Assembly (NCBI GenBank): GCA_949752795.1 | Contig: OX457068.1 | Coordinates: 54,340,516-54,404,515 of the forward strand | Source: Hyperoodon ampullatus | Taxonomy: Eukaryota; Chordata; Mammalia; Artiodactyla; Ziphiidae | DNA: 64,000 nucleotides | Reading direction: 5' to 3' | Part shown: positions 12,641 through 24,078 of the stretch, in pieces | Layout: the number at the start of each line of letters is the position of its first letter | Position numbering within the stretch: position 1 is the stretch's first letter | Notes under the pieces: generated by a model | Told to the model about the DNA's origin: nothing | Seen by the model: the letters and a program-made list of their open reading frames with translations, nothing else | The model's database searches: none | Made by a program: the position numbers and the translations under genes

Positions 12641-13728
12641 CACTGTGTCAGAGATTTTGCAAGCAACATCCCATTTAATTACATCCCCTACAAGGTAGAT
12701 TGTTTTTACCAAGATGAAAATCAAGGCGTATAGAGGCTTGTAGTAACAGATCAAGGATTCAAATTCAGAGATGACTATATTCTTAACCATTATTTCATTC
12801 TGCCTCTTACATTCTTTTAAACTGTAGTCATATCACGGCTCTGGAAGAACTTTTCATTTTGCAGCAGTCTCCTTCTCCTTTGTTCCATTTGCATTTGTGA
12901 ATTAGAGAAGATCTGCATGTTTACCCCGTTCACATAATAACCTGGAAAAAATGTGTATGGAAACCAGATGTCAGCTCTCCAGGCATGTGTGTTAGCCTGA
13001 CAAACTGATGTGAATTACATGAGTTGATATAAGTTATGCTGAGATTATCCCAAAGATAATATGGATCAATATTGTAAGGAGAAGCTGAGATAAAGTGAGG
13101 GCTTAGGGACATATCAAGTCCATCTTCTTCAGAGAGGACTGCTTTATTTTAGGAATAGGTTTTAGTCCAAAATCAGTTATTTGCTTAGAACCCAGAGGAG
13201 AGTATCCCATAAACAAGACATTAGGTGTGTAGATGGGCACACAAAATCTGTTTAATTCACCATGTGCTGTAACAGCCTTCACCCTGGCTTTTTGAGATAC
13301 CCCTGCCCTCACTCCAACAATCTGTCTATTGTCAAGTCAAGTAGACTGCTTTTCTCTTCAATATTCTTTCTTTAAATATATTTCCTACTTTGCTTTCCCC
13401 CTAACTCTAATAGATGCTCTTTCCCTATCTGTAGATGTTATTATTCTTATCAGTATTTTTAAAATAGTATATTTTTCTTCCAGTATCTTCTCACTTTAAT
13501 TTTTCTTCTTAATATGACCTCACTACAATAGACAATTATCTATTCCCAACAGGATTAAGCATCAATCCAGTGCTAACTTTCTAATCTATGCCTCGGTCTT
13601 GTTATCTGTTTTTCTCTATATTCTTTTCAAATTTAATTGTTCATTTTCTCTCCAATGAAAACCATACTTTCCACTGTTATGATTTTGCCTATGCTTTTTT
13701 TTTTTTTCTAATTCTACTATCCACTATC
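12641..13728. other. Intergenic stretch, no gene seen
   Basis: No exon, RNA gene or clear repeat was recognised. The short open frames on the minus strand (12930-13312) have no domain signal. Confidence 0.5.
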
Positions 13729-13742
13729 AAAATTCTTTTGCA

Positions 13743-13904
13743 GGGCTTCCCTGGTGGAGCAGTGGTTGAGAGTCCGCCTGCCAATGCAGGGGACACGGGT
13801 TTGTGCCCCGGTCCGGGAAGATCCCCCGTGCCGCAAGCAGCTGGGCCCGTGAGCCATGGCCACTGGGCCTGCGTGTCCGGAGCCTGTGCTCCACAATGGG
13901 AAAA
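13743..13904 (+). mobile_element. CHR-type SINE with shortened 3' end
   Basis: The head 'gggcttccctggtggagcag' is followed by the B-box region 'gggtttgtgccccggtccgg'. The element stops after 'ctgtgctccacaatggg' and runs straight into an A-run, so the usual tail ('gagaggccacaacagtgaga' onward) is absent. Flanking repeats aaaattcttttgca (13729-13742) and aaaattattttgca (13905-13918) match at 13 of 14 positions. The flanking repeats mean the short form itself was inserted, rather than being trimmed later. Confidence 0.93.
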
Positions 13905-13939
13905 AAAATTATTTTGCAAACAACACCTCACAATACCTC

Positions 13940-14290
13940 TTCTGTTGTTTAAGTCAGGACAGGCTTGTACTTCAGACAAAAATTTTCAATGGCTAAACAC
14001 AACAATTTGTTTCTCACTCATGAGAAATCTGCTGTGGGTCTAGATGACTGTACAGGGCACTGTCCTTGTGATGGCTCAGAGTCCAGGGAAGAACTTATTG
14101 AAATGACACTTCTATATCAACAATCAGTTTCAATCACAGCCCACTGACCAGAGCTAGCCACGTAGTTCCACCAAATAATAAGGTGGAGTGGTCTCAGAAA
14201 TGAACCCTGTCATATGTTTGGAAGAAAAGAAGACCAAATATGAGTGAGCACTAGAAGTCTCTATTTCATCCATGGAGTCTTTCCCTGTGG
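13940..14290 (+). repeat. Degenerate interspersed repeat, unassigned
   Basis: Wording such as 'caatttgtttctcactcatg', 'ctgctgtgggtctagatgac' and 'cagcccactgaccagagcta' resembles an old mammalian repeat whose name I cannot give with confidence. The stretch at 27650-28140 may be a relative. Confidence 0.4.
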
Positions 14291-15054
14291 CCTTAAATGA
14301 TAATAATAAGGTTATTTGTGAATATGTCCCCTGCTAATAGGAAGGCAATACTTTGTAATTGCATTTAAATTAATCTCAAGGAGGCATATCCATGATCATT
14401 AGGAAGGGCCCACTTTTTCTCTGACTTGACCAGAGACGCAGTAACAGTCTCAGATTCGGCAGTCTCTGCTTCTAAACTCTCTTCTTATACCTGTTACCTG
14501 GTAAGGATCATGGTCTTAGAAACTGATAAAGGAAATCTGATTAATGCTGGGTCATCCAACGTTTCTCAAAGATATTTTGTTACTCAGAGAGCTTCCTTAT
14601 AGCCTCTCATATGAAAAACAAGACTATACCTTTTACTGATTTTTACCTTGACTATGAATTGTGAAAGAGCTTAGCTCTCTACAATATGGTGGAGAAACAG
14701 CCTTTCCTAAAATAGAATACCAAATATTCCCAGAAGTGACATAGAAAATAGGAAACCTACTATAAATAACAACTTGGGGACAACATCTCTAATTCCAGAA
14801 TCCTTCTCTGTATACAGAGCTCTGAGGGAGAGACAACATTCCTCTGACTATTCCAGAAGTTATACATTCAGCTAGGTTATTTTTGAAACCCACTGTGCTA
14901 AGGGCATTTCTGGCAAAGTGGATATTTGAATATAAGAGGGCAATGAGACAAGATTGAGCCCAGATACTCCAGGCAAAATTTTAAATGGAAGCATAGAAGC
15001 ATCTTTGTCTTGTAGCATCTTGAACAGAACTTCACATAAGACAATCTGTCTCCC
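14291..15054. other. Intergenic stretch, no gene seen
   Basis: No coding, RNA or repeat signal was recognised apart from AT-rich background. Confidence 0.5.
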
Positions 15055-15070
15055 AGAGCACACAGTTTTT

Positions 15071-15286
15071 GTTTTGTTTTGTTTTTGTTTTTTGCGGTAC
15101 GCGGGCTTCTCACTGCTGTGGCCTCTCCCGTTGCGGAGCACAGGCTCTCGACGCGCAGGCTCAGCGGCCATGGCTCACGGGCCCAGCCGCTCCGCGGCAT
15201 GTGGGATCTTCCCAGACCGGGGCACGAACCCGCGTCCCCTGCATCAGCAGGCGGACTCGCAACCACTGCGCCATCAGGGAAGCCCA
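15071..15286 (-). mobile_element. Young CHR-type SINE with perfect flanking repeats
   Basis: Minus-strand SINE: a (GTTTT)n-type tail complement, 'cggtacgcgggcttctcactg', 'ccgctccgcggcatgtggga', ending 'cgccatcagggaagccc'. The flanking duplication agagcacacagttttt is identical over 16 bp (15055-15070 and 15287-15302), and most CpG sites are kept. Both point to a recent insertion. Open frames of 86 to 175 codons across it on both strands are frames of the SINE, not genes. Confidence 0.96.
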
Positions 15287-15302
15287 AGAGCACACAGTTT
15301 TT

Positions 15303-16164
15303 GAGTTTGTATTGGGTTTGGGCCATTAAGCCTAAGTTATAACTATCTGGCATAAGCCTCTTTCCAATTAACTGAACTATGAATCCTGAAATCAATTTTA
15401 CAAGTTGAGAGAAATCTTCAGACAAAATAGAAGTAGAGTATACAGAGTAAGTATTTACTCAAGAAGGCTTCTTCGAGGTGTTCTAGAAGCTCTAAAGGTG
15501 GAGTTTGAGTCTATACTGCTTGCACCATACTCTGACCTATTACAGAAAAGCACAGTGGCCAGAAAAAACGTTGTGATCACAGACACTTCATTTGATACTA
15601 ATACCTATATCTTCACTTGACACAAACTCTATTGTGTCTCATAAGAAGTAGTAGGTATGTTCTCTGGCAAGCAAATATGACGTCCTGTGTCTACACAAAT
15701 GGATTTAAAACATTTGGGGTCATGAACTTCTTTAAAGTACTGATAAGATCTCCTTGGATCTTATGGATCTTCTGGTAGTATCTTATGGACCTTTTACTTA
15801 AATACATGCAGACAATTTGAATATATTTTTAAGAGTTTCATAACCATCTGAAGCACCAAATGATATCCATGGATTTGAGACTAAAGATGTTATAAACTGA
15901 TAGCCAGCTCCTGCAATCACTTTTTGTGTTTATGTATACAGAAACAAATCTACACTGCAAATAATTATGCTGGGGAAAATGAGTTCTTCATCTTTCCTAG
16001 GGTCCTCTAAAGATCTCAGAGGAATGGGCAGTGCCATTTCCAGATCAACACATTCCCCAGCTTCTAACAACTAATACTCACCGCGTGAGGGCTAAGAACC
16101 ATTTCAAATCACTGATTCAAACTTAACTGAATCAGGAAATCCTCCAGTGGGATTTAATTAAGTT
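15303..16164. other. Intergenic stretch, no gene seen
   Basis: No gene or recognisable repeat. 15746-15800 repeats 'cttatggat/cctt' phrases loosely, too short to call. Confidence 0.45.
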
Positions 16165-16180
16165 CCCTTGCTCTAGTTTT

Positions 16181-16470
16181 TTAAAATTTATTTATTTATT
16201 TATTTATTTTGGGCTGTGTTGTGTCTTCATTTCCGTGTGAGGGCTTTCTCTAGTTGTGGCAAGCGGGGACCACTCTTCATTGCAGTGCACGGGCCTCTCA
16301 CTATCGGCGCCTCTCTTGTTGTGGAGCACAGGCTCCAGACACGCAGGCCCAGTAGTTGTGGCTCACGAGCCTAGTTGCTCCACGGCATGTGGGATCTTCC
16401 CAGACCAGTGCTCGAACCCGTGTCCCCTGCATTAGCAGGCAGATTCTCAACCACTGTGCCACCAGGGAAG
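16181..16470 (-). mobile_element. CHR-type SINE, longer variant
   Basis: Minus-strand SINE with a longer 3' part than the others ('gggctgtgttgtgtcttcat', 'ggctttctctagttgtggca') and the standard head complement 'ccaccagggaagccc'. It resembles the CHR-2 type shared more widely among whales, hippos and ruminants. The 16-bp duplication cccttgctctagtttt is perfect at 16165-16180 and 16471-16486; its first three bases could also belong to the SINE end. An AT-rich (TTTA)n tail complement lies at 16181-16209. Confidence 0.92.
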
Positions 16471-16497
16471 CCCTTGCTCTAGTTTTGACTACTGATT

Positions 16498-16565
<68 letters not shown>

Positions 16566-16566
16566 T
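16498..16566. repeat. (TA)n microsatellite
   Basis: About 68 bases of almost pure TA dinucleotide, broken by single CA steps near 16501 and 16545. It begins just 11 bases after the SINE flanking repeat and is likely length-variable. Confidence 0.97.
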
Positions 16567-16839
16567 TTCAGATCTGCTTTTCTACCAATCAGTTCTGAGA
16601 CTTATCCTCTGAGAACTTGAAATGATAACTCTCAAATCTCCAGTAAGCCATTGTTTTGTTCTGGTTCAGTTCATAAGATTGGGCTTTTGTTTTGGTCTAA
16701 ACTTCTTCTATCTTGTACCCTAAATTGAGCTCCATTTCTTCTACAGATTTGCAGTCAGTAATGAGATCCAGCTAATTGCTCCTCCATTAAGGATGTACCA
16801 TCCCACATCTAATAATAGCAAGCTGCTTATTGTGCCTTA

Positions 16840-17200
16840 AACACACCTCTCTGTCTTTGCCTATATTGTCTGGAACTCTGTCTGGAGTGTCCTTCTCAGC
16901 ACCCTTGTCTTTTGAATCATACTCTTTACTCCTTAATCACATTCAGGATTTAATCTACAAAAAATGTTTCCTGAGATTATTTCCTCCAAACCAGGTTAGG
17001 TCTACCTCTCCATTCTTCTATAATTTCTGCACACCTTGTCATAGAACTTTCTGTGTTATATTTAAATGACCTCTTTATGTGTCTGGCATTCCCTTAGATG
17101 ATGACCTTCCATGTGTAGAAATAGTGACTTTTTCTTTTTGTCCCCTGCACTTATCATAATACTGGACACTTCTAGGTACTACTCCTATAGCCCCAGCTTT
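16840..17200 (+). repeat. L2 LINE 3'-end fossil
   Basis: The phrase order follows the L2 3' end: 'tgtctggaactctgtctgga', 'ctccttaatcacattcagga', 'gttatatttaaatgacctct', 'tgtcccctgcacttatcata', 'atactggacact'. Highly diverged and noncoding. Confidence 0.7.
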
Positions 17201-18350
17201 GGTTCCCTATCTGCCTGTATATGCTCCCTGATGATGATGACCCAGCTAGTAATGGAGATATTATAATTCTTTATATACTGTGCCTTTTGTGTCCAGAACT
17301 CTCTTCAGAGAACATCTTTACCACTAGTGAGAGTACCTCAACCATGAATAACCAAAAGTGGCTGCTTTTAGTAAATGATGAGAAAGGATCAGGAGGAAGG
17401 AGAATTGTGATTGGTCAACAATATCACCTGGGGCCTCTAAAATATAAACCGACAAGCCACATGTCAACATTCATCTTCCAACAAGGTGAAAGAGTTTTAT
17501 GATAATCTCAATACTGTTTCTCTGTTCATCTATGCTTTTCTGCTATGAATAACCCAAACGATCCTATGTGAGAATTATTTTGAGTCAGGAAGTCAGTGCG
17601 ACAGTGCCAGAGCTGGCAGAACCAAAGGCAGAATGTGGTGATGCCAACAGGTGAGGAGAGACCTCTAGATTTCTACTTCTCTGTTTTCCTCTCACAACAA
17701 CTAGACTTAAAACAACTAAACTTTGACCATCACCAGGGAAGATTGACAATAGACAGAGGCACCTCTGAACCACACAGTTCTAGGAGGTACCATTGAAAAA
17801 TGAGGTAGTTAGAATAACAAGATATAATAAAGTAGCTGCTTTAATGGAAGGCTTATAAGGTAGAGAGCTGTTAGACAGAACAACTCTATAGCTGTTATAA
17901 AGTTGATAAATACAAATAAAACCATTACTATAACATAGTGGCAATATACAGTGAAATTATCATTTTTGCAGTACAGATTCTCATTATGATGGGAATTCCA
18001 AGGAAGAAGGAAAGCATGTGATAGAGAAGGTTCCAGCAAACTAGGTGGAGCTTGAATTTCAACTGGAATACAAGAGACTATTGCCCTGACATGGAACACT
18101 GCACTCCATGCTGAGATTTTAAAGGTATATGGGTATATGTAACTGGGTTCCAACCCTGGATCTGCTCTGAACCTTTAAACAAAGAAAAAAACTGGATAAG
18201 GATATAAAGAGACATGCTGTACAAATAAACAAGTTAGCCTATGTAAGGCTTACGGCCCATTTTCAGACACATAGTTGATGCTCCATTGAATTACTATAAC
18301 CTCTCCTCTTGTCCAGGTTTCTTTTTCTTTTTTTTGTTAACCTATGAAAA
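17201..18350. other. Intergenic stretch, no gene seen
   Basis: No gene was recognised. The minus-strand open frame at 17809-18153 (114 codons) is rich in hydrophobic residues but sits in AT-rich sequence and matches no family I know; treated as chance. Confidence 0.5.
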
Positions 18351-18360
18351 AAAGTCTCTC

Positions 18361-18953
18361 TGGTACAACCATTATGGAGAATAGTATGGAGGTTCCTTAG
18401 AAAACTAAATATAGAGCTACCATATGATTCAGCAATCCCACTCCTGGGCATATATTCAGAGAAAAACATAATTAAAAAAGATACATGCACCCCGATGTTC
18501 ATTGCAGCACTATTTACAGTAGCCAAGACATGGAATCAACTTAAATATCCATTGACAGAAGAATGGATAAAGCAGATGTGGTACATATATACAGTGGACT
18601 ATTACTCAGCCATAAAAATGAATAAAATAATGCCATTTGCAGCAACATGGATGGACCTAGAGATTATCATACTAAATGAAGTAAATTACACAGTGAAAGA
18701 CAAATATCATATGTTATGGCTTATATGTGGAATCTAATTAAAAATGATACAAATGAACTTATTTACAAAATAGAAATAGACTCACAGATCTTGAAATCAA
18801 ACTTATGGTTGCCAAAGGGGAAACATGGTGGGGGGTGAAGTGATAAATTAGAAGATGGGTATTAACAGATACACACTAGTATCTGTACTTTGCTGTACAC
18901 CTGAAACTAACACAGCATTGTAAATCAGCTGTACTCCTATAAAAGTTAAAAAG
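18361..18953 (+). mobile_element. L1-B: 5'-truncated L1 of an older lineage
   Basis: Holds the last 130 or so codons of ORF2 plus a 3' UTR. Phrases such as 'tactcagccataaaaatgaa', 'gcaacatggatggacctaga' and 'gtaaatcagctgtactccta' differ from L1-A and L1-E and belong to an older artiodactyl-type L1 tail. An open stretch at 18495-18737 encodes a piece of the ORF2 C-terminus ending 'DKYHMLWLICGI'. Flanking repeats aaagtctctc (18351-18360) and aaaatctctc (18954-18963) match at 9 of 10 positions, supporting both ends. Non-functional. Confidence 0.92.
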
Positions 18954-18963
18954 AAAATCTCTC

Positions 18964-20869
18964 AATATCCTGAGGATACCCCTGGGAGTAGGAAAACATT
19001 AACTTACATTGACAATGAAGTTCAATTACTGATATTAGATCTTGTCTTCATAGTAGAAGAGATGTTAAGTGGGAAGAGCACTTCTTTGGGAAGCACCCAA
19101 AGAAGATGGGACACCACAGAAAGACAAAATCATGGGAACAAGGGAGGATACTGACTTTCCAGTTTTGCCTGTGCCCAATGCTTCTTACAGACTTGATTGT
19201 GGTCAGAGAGAAAGAGAAGAGATTAGGGGCATTTCTACAAGGAACAGAGCTCACATAGCTTAGAAGTAGACATTTAGAACACTAGTTTGACTAAAGTAAA
19301 TAGTTTGTGTTAAGAAGCATATTTTGAGCGAAATTATTTAAATAGAAATAAAAACACAAAATAGCCCTAACTCTAGGCAATGCACATACATCCTTAAAGT
19401 GAAATGTTACTTATTAGAACCCAGGGTATGAAAGGTGGGGCAGTTTGATATAGTAAGGAAATTTAAAATCCTAATGGAAGATTGAGTAGTTTGTCCAATG
19501 TATTTACAAAGCCAGGTCATGCAATGGTCACCTAAAATTAAGGTCCCAAACTCCAGAAAGCCCATATCAGAAAACTCAGATAAAGAATCACAGTCCTTGA
19601 AGGGAAAAGAAAAAAAAAAAGGAGAAAAGGAAGGAAAGAGAGAAGGAAGGAGGGAAGGTGGAAGGAAGAAAGGTAAGGGAAGAGAGAGAGAGAGAGAGGT
19701 TCTGCAGGTAAGGAAACTTGCCGACACTGTTGTAAATTTTCCTCTAAAGAAAGTTGACTTAACAAGTCTAGAAAATTTTTTTCCTTCTCCAGTATCTGAG
19801 GCTTGTGTGCCAGCCAATAAGCATCTACCATCATGGAAGGAATTCTTGCACTCGTTCTTACAAAGTCACAGTGTAATATGATAGACAGAAGGGAACACAA
19901 AAAAGGAGACAGCGTCTCCACAGCTCATGGCCTGTCCTGTCCTCAGTGTTCCAGCAGCCACAGTGGACACTGCTGATAAGGTCACACAGGAACTTTCTGC
20001 CAGCTCTGAGCTATTGAACACAATGATGTAGGACAAGCAAATAAGGATCATCTCTTGTTGGAATGTTATACCTGGCCTAAATCACCAAGCAAGTGTTGGA
20101 ATATGACATTTCCCTTTGAGCCCCTGGCAATAATGGAATTTCTGTCAGAACATGGCAGCTGTACAAGGGTTGCTTGGGAGATAATTTTGAGTGGCGTGCC
20201 CACTGATAATACAAACAATGGCTCAAAAGAGACCAAAGGCATGTATCTGAATCAGCCTGTATCTACAGGTATCACAGATGCTAATAAGACTGGGATGGAA
20301 CAGAGACTTTCTCGTCCTTATGTAAAGCCATACTCTGACAGTGAGGAAGAGAGAGAAAGCCATTGGTACTGTTGGTCTGCTTTTTTAGATTGCCTGTCTT
20401 TGGTTTTTCCATAGGATTCCTCAATCACTAGATGTTTTGTGAGTGCCTATCCTGTAAGCATGATGTATGGCTTTGGGACACAGAGTGAGACAAAATAGAT
20501 AAGCTTCCTTTCCTTTATGAGTTGACCATCTTCATAATTTGGCTTATTTTCACTTGAAAATAGTGGACTATAAGCAACTACCCCTTCTGAAATGTTTTGT
20601 TCTCTAAAACTTAATTTTATTCCTGATGCTTTTCTGCATAGATTTTTCATTTTTTGAATTAAATAGCTATGCAAGTGACTATGTATGAAGTACCTAAGCC
20701 CTTGGCATGTCATATACTCCCTTCAGGGCATGCCCTGAGTCTGTTTTGTTTCCCCAAGCCCAGCCAACAAAAATTTGCTTCTTTAATTACATAAGGGAGA
20801 GTTTGATTGATTGATTCTCTAGTTAAAACTCAGCCACCTCCCATACAGAATTCAATGCAGCTATGGTTG
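18964..20869. other. Intergenic stretch with purine-rich patch
   Basis: 19600-19699 is a run of A/G, (GGAA)n-like with a (GA)n end, and open frames across it on both strands are low-complexity artefacts. An open frame at 20055-20414 (119 codons, +) is one of the longest outside repeats, but I recognise no domain, and its length is within chance for 64 kb of six-frame sequence. Confidence 0.5.
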
Positions 20870-21100
20870 AGAGCACAACATATGGGAGCAAAGAATGTTT
20901 GAACTTAAATTCTGAACAACTTGGAGCATCTCCCCTACCCTTCTGCGCCTCAGCATTCTCACTGTGAAGCAGGAATAAAAGTAGTACTTATTTTATTAGC
21001 TGTTCCCAACATACAACTACATACATAAAACCACATGTATAAAACTTAGAAGAGGGGATGACATCCAGTCAATGACATCTAAGCAGTAGCTACTAGGGCT
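20870..21100 (+). repeat. Probable MIR SINE fossil
   Basis: Diverged but in MIR order: 'ggttgagagcacaacatatg', 'cctcagcattctcactgtga', 'ggaataaaagtagtactta', 'ataaaacttagaaga'. Confidence 0.55.
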
Positions 21101-23670
21101 ATTATATTATTTTTATAAGTTGCATGACAACCTCTCTTTTACACAAGCTTACATACATGAGTTGAGGTGCTTGTTATTTGTACATTTAACTTTTCTAAGA
21201 GAAATATGTTTCAAATAACTTGTTCTTTTACCTCCTAAAATATGTATAATTTCATGTGCTCCACTGTATGGTTGAGGGTGTTTGGTCATAGTAACCATGT
21301 GACATAACAACAGTGCCTTCCTCTAGATTGTATTGTTTTCTCTGTAAAAATATTTACTAGCTTATGGACTACATGAATATCTCCAAACCATATATTTTGG
21401 AAATAAAGAGGAATTATAACAAACATGACAAGTGATTGAATGGAGACAATAGGAAGAGACTGACAAAGTGTAGAATACACACAGAGAAATTGTAGCTTTT
21501 CTCTATTATAGAGAGGCCTTTTGTCATCTTGAAGAAGTATCCACAGGCCAGATGATTTTCTGAAATATTCTCATGAAATGTTGGTATTTCTGGTGGCCCA
21601 TTCTTCTCCATATACCCCCTGGATTTGGATTGGGGTTCTTTTAGATACTCTGGGTACTGAGAGGAAAGGAAGCTGACAGCTTAATTTATTACAGTAATTT
21701 ATGTGTTTAATCTTCCTTTTTAAATGAGCCCTGTGGTTCTGCAACTGGTACATACAGTATTTATAAATACAATTAATACAGTGTCCACTTTCTGGAGGGG
21801 GATCAAACAAAACAAAAAGAATAACATTAAGTCAACCAAAAGCAGCTGACCAGACTCTGCAGTCAACAGCTTATGAGCAACTGTAGCTCTGTTGCCCTCA
21901 TTAAATAGCTATGTGGAGTCAAAAAATCATGAGACCTTCAGGTCTCAACTAACCCAGATCTGCACTTTCAGATAGGTGAAGGTCTAGCCAAGGAAAATAC
22001 CCAAGAGTTCCAGCCACACAAACATGATAAACCATTTTAGATAGAGCTAACTTTCCTTCAGACGTCAAAAGGGTATTTTGTACTCTATAGGTCTATGGGA
22101 TTGAGTGAACACTGTGGTGGTTGAATGGAATTGTACATCATAATCTTTTCTTTTGAGATACTTGAAACTTAGGGTGTGAAATGTGGTGGAGATGGAGTGT
22201 GTACTTCCCTATTCCACCTAAAGCCAACAGAATGAAGTAACAATATGAGTTGTTCCCAGAATGACTAGTAACATCATTTTTTCATATATAGAAAGGGTTG
22301 TAGATCCTGACCTGTAGAAGGGGACAAACAGCAGGTGAGGGGGAGCTGTTATCAACTCTCATTCTGGTGTGGTACAAATAAAACACCAGACTCTGCCCTA
22401 CAAACTTCCCAAGCATGGATCGGCATCTTTTGACCTGCAGTAGAATCATCTATTTCAAAATTATCTGGGTCAACACAAGCTGAGTTTTAAACCCCACAAA
22501 GAGTACAAGGTTCATTGTATAGGAAAAAAGATGTGAAAAGAACAGAAGGAGGAGGGAAAAGGAGGTAGTAATGAGAGCTGGGCAAATCACATTCTTCATC
22601 TCCATCAATCTGATTTCTTCCAACATCTGATCATTTTTTTATGAAAAAAAAACTTCATAAAAAGCTTTGAAGTATGTGTAATCAAATGTCAACGTGCAGC
22701 TAATGCTTCAAAAGGTGTATTTAGTAGATAAAAAGAAAACTTTTAATACCATCATGGATGACCATGAAAAATGCATCGATAGCCTTACAAAAGTATAAGT
22801 GAGTAAGTAAATAAGTAAGTAAATAGATAAATAAAATTTTATGAACAAGGTGCACTGATTTATTTTTTAGCAGCTAGGCATAAATGTAAGCATTTTAGTT
22901 TGATAATCGACATTTCAGAAATAAGGAAACATCTATACATAACAGTTGAATCCTTTAGAAATAAAATTCAGATTAAGTGGCCACCTATAAATGTAAATCT
23001 TGAGAGGATATAATGAATAACCAACAACAAGTACCAAAAACTAATTATAAGGCAAGTAGCACTTTTGTTTTTCTTGACAAATGAGGTTTCCACTATTTTA
23101 CAATGACAAGCTAAGAAAATCTAAGGGAAATTTAATAAAACAAGAATAATTTGACCTGAAAAATGAGAGGGAGTGGCAAGAATTCATAAAGGATATCAAT
23201 TCCCTTCCTTTAGAATAATAAAGAAATGCCCATTTATTACAGTAAGAAAATGTTGACCAGATAGAAAGAAATAGTTGGTGAGAGTGAGAATCTGCAGTAA
23301 ACCTGTGCTACAGGAATAAATTTTACACAGTAGAACTGGTTCTCCAATCATCTGTCTGGAGCAGTTAAATTTAATCTTGCTTAAAAGAAGATGAAAAACT
23401 GGTTGAACTTTCAAGGTTCTACTCAGTTCTGTGAGATTGTGAGCCGGAAATAATGAAACCATATGACCTTCATGAACATCCCTGTTTCTTTTCCCACTTT
23501 TCATTGGCAGTGGGACCCTAGGAGACCAGGACACACGTTGTTCCAACAGAGGTCTTACTGATGACATTTCTATAGAATGTTTCTCCTTCTCAAAGAATCA
23601 TAGATACAAGCATTAGAGAAGGCCTACTGCTCCCTTTCTCTGTTCCCCAGAGGACTTGCAGAATTGCTTC
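21101..23670. other. Intergenic stretch, no gene seen
   Basis: No gene recognised. 22799-22840 is a short (TAAG/TAAA)n microsatellite. A 123-codon minus-strand open frame at 23196-23567 has no recognisable domain and is treated as chance. Confidence 0.5.
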
Positions 23671-23684
23671 AAAAGTTCTTTCCT

Positions 23685-23896
23685 GGGCTTCCCTGGTGGC
23701 GCAGTTGTTGAGAATCCACCTGCCGTTGCAGGGGACACGGGTTCGTGCCTCGGTCTGGGAAGATCCCAGATGCCGTGGAGAGCCTGGGCCCGTGAGCCAT
23801 GGCCACTGGGCCTGCGCATCCGGAACCTGTGCTCCTCAACGGGAGAGGCCACAACAGTGAGAGGCCCGCGTACCACAAAAAAAAAAAAAAAAAAAA
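23685..23896 (+). mobile_element. CHR-type SINE, complete
   Basis: Sense SINE from 'gggcttccctggtggcgcag' (A-box 'tggcgcag') through the B-box region 'gggttcgtgcctcggtctgg' to 'gtgagaggcccgcgtaccac' and an A-run of 24 starting at 23877. The last four As may belong to the flanking repeat. Repeats aaaagttctttcct (23671-23684) and aaaagttatttcct (23897-23910) match at 13 of 14 positions. Confidence 0.96.
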
Positions 23897-24046
23897 AAAA
23901 GTTATTTCCTGCTATGTCCAGTCAAGTTTCAAATAAACCAAGAAATTAAATATGCTTCAAGCCTTTGGTGAGCTCTTTTGTATTCTAATAGATCTTCTAT
24001 TTAGAATATGCTCCTCAAATCAAACCCAGTGCAAGAGAAAATCATC

Positions 24047-24078
24047 CCATTCCTCTTACAAATCTGTAAGAGGAATGG
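24047..24078. repeat. Perfect 14-bp inverted repeat (hairpin)
   Basis: Arms ccattcctcttaca (24047-24060) and tgtaagaggaatgg (24065-24078) are exact reverse complements around a 4-base loop, aatc. It is not part of a recognised repeat. Confidence 0.97.

Noticed and set aside
13588..14043. 151-codon open frame, plus strand
   Set aside because: Its middle is the CHR SINE at 13743-13904; the rest has no domain signal.
14898..15425. 175-codon open frame, minus strand, and overlapping frames
   Set aside because: They cross the young SINE at 15071-15286, whose GC-rich body is open in several frames by chance.
19498..19921. Open frames of about 130 codons on both strands
   Set aside because: They depend on the purine-rich low-complexity run at 19600-19699.
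20055..20414. 119-codon plus-strand open frame outside repeats
   Set aside because: No recognisable domain, no splice or promoter context, and the length is within chance for this amount of sequence. A protein search with a significant hit would change this.
23196..23567. 123-codon minus-strand open frame outside repeats
   Set aside because: No recognisable domain or gene context; probably chance.
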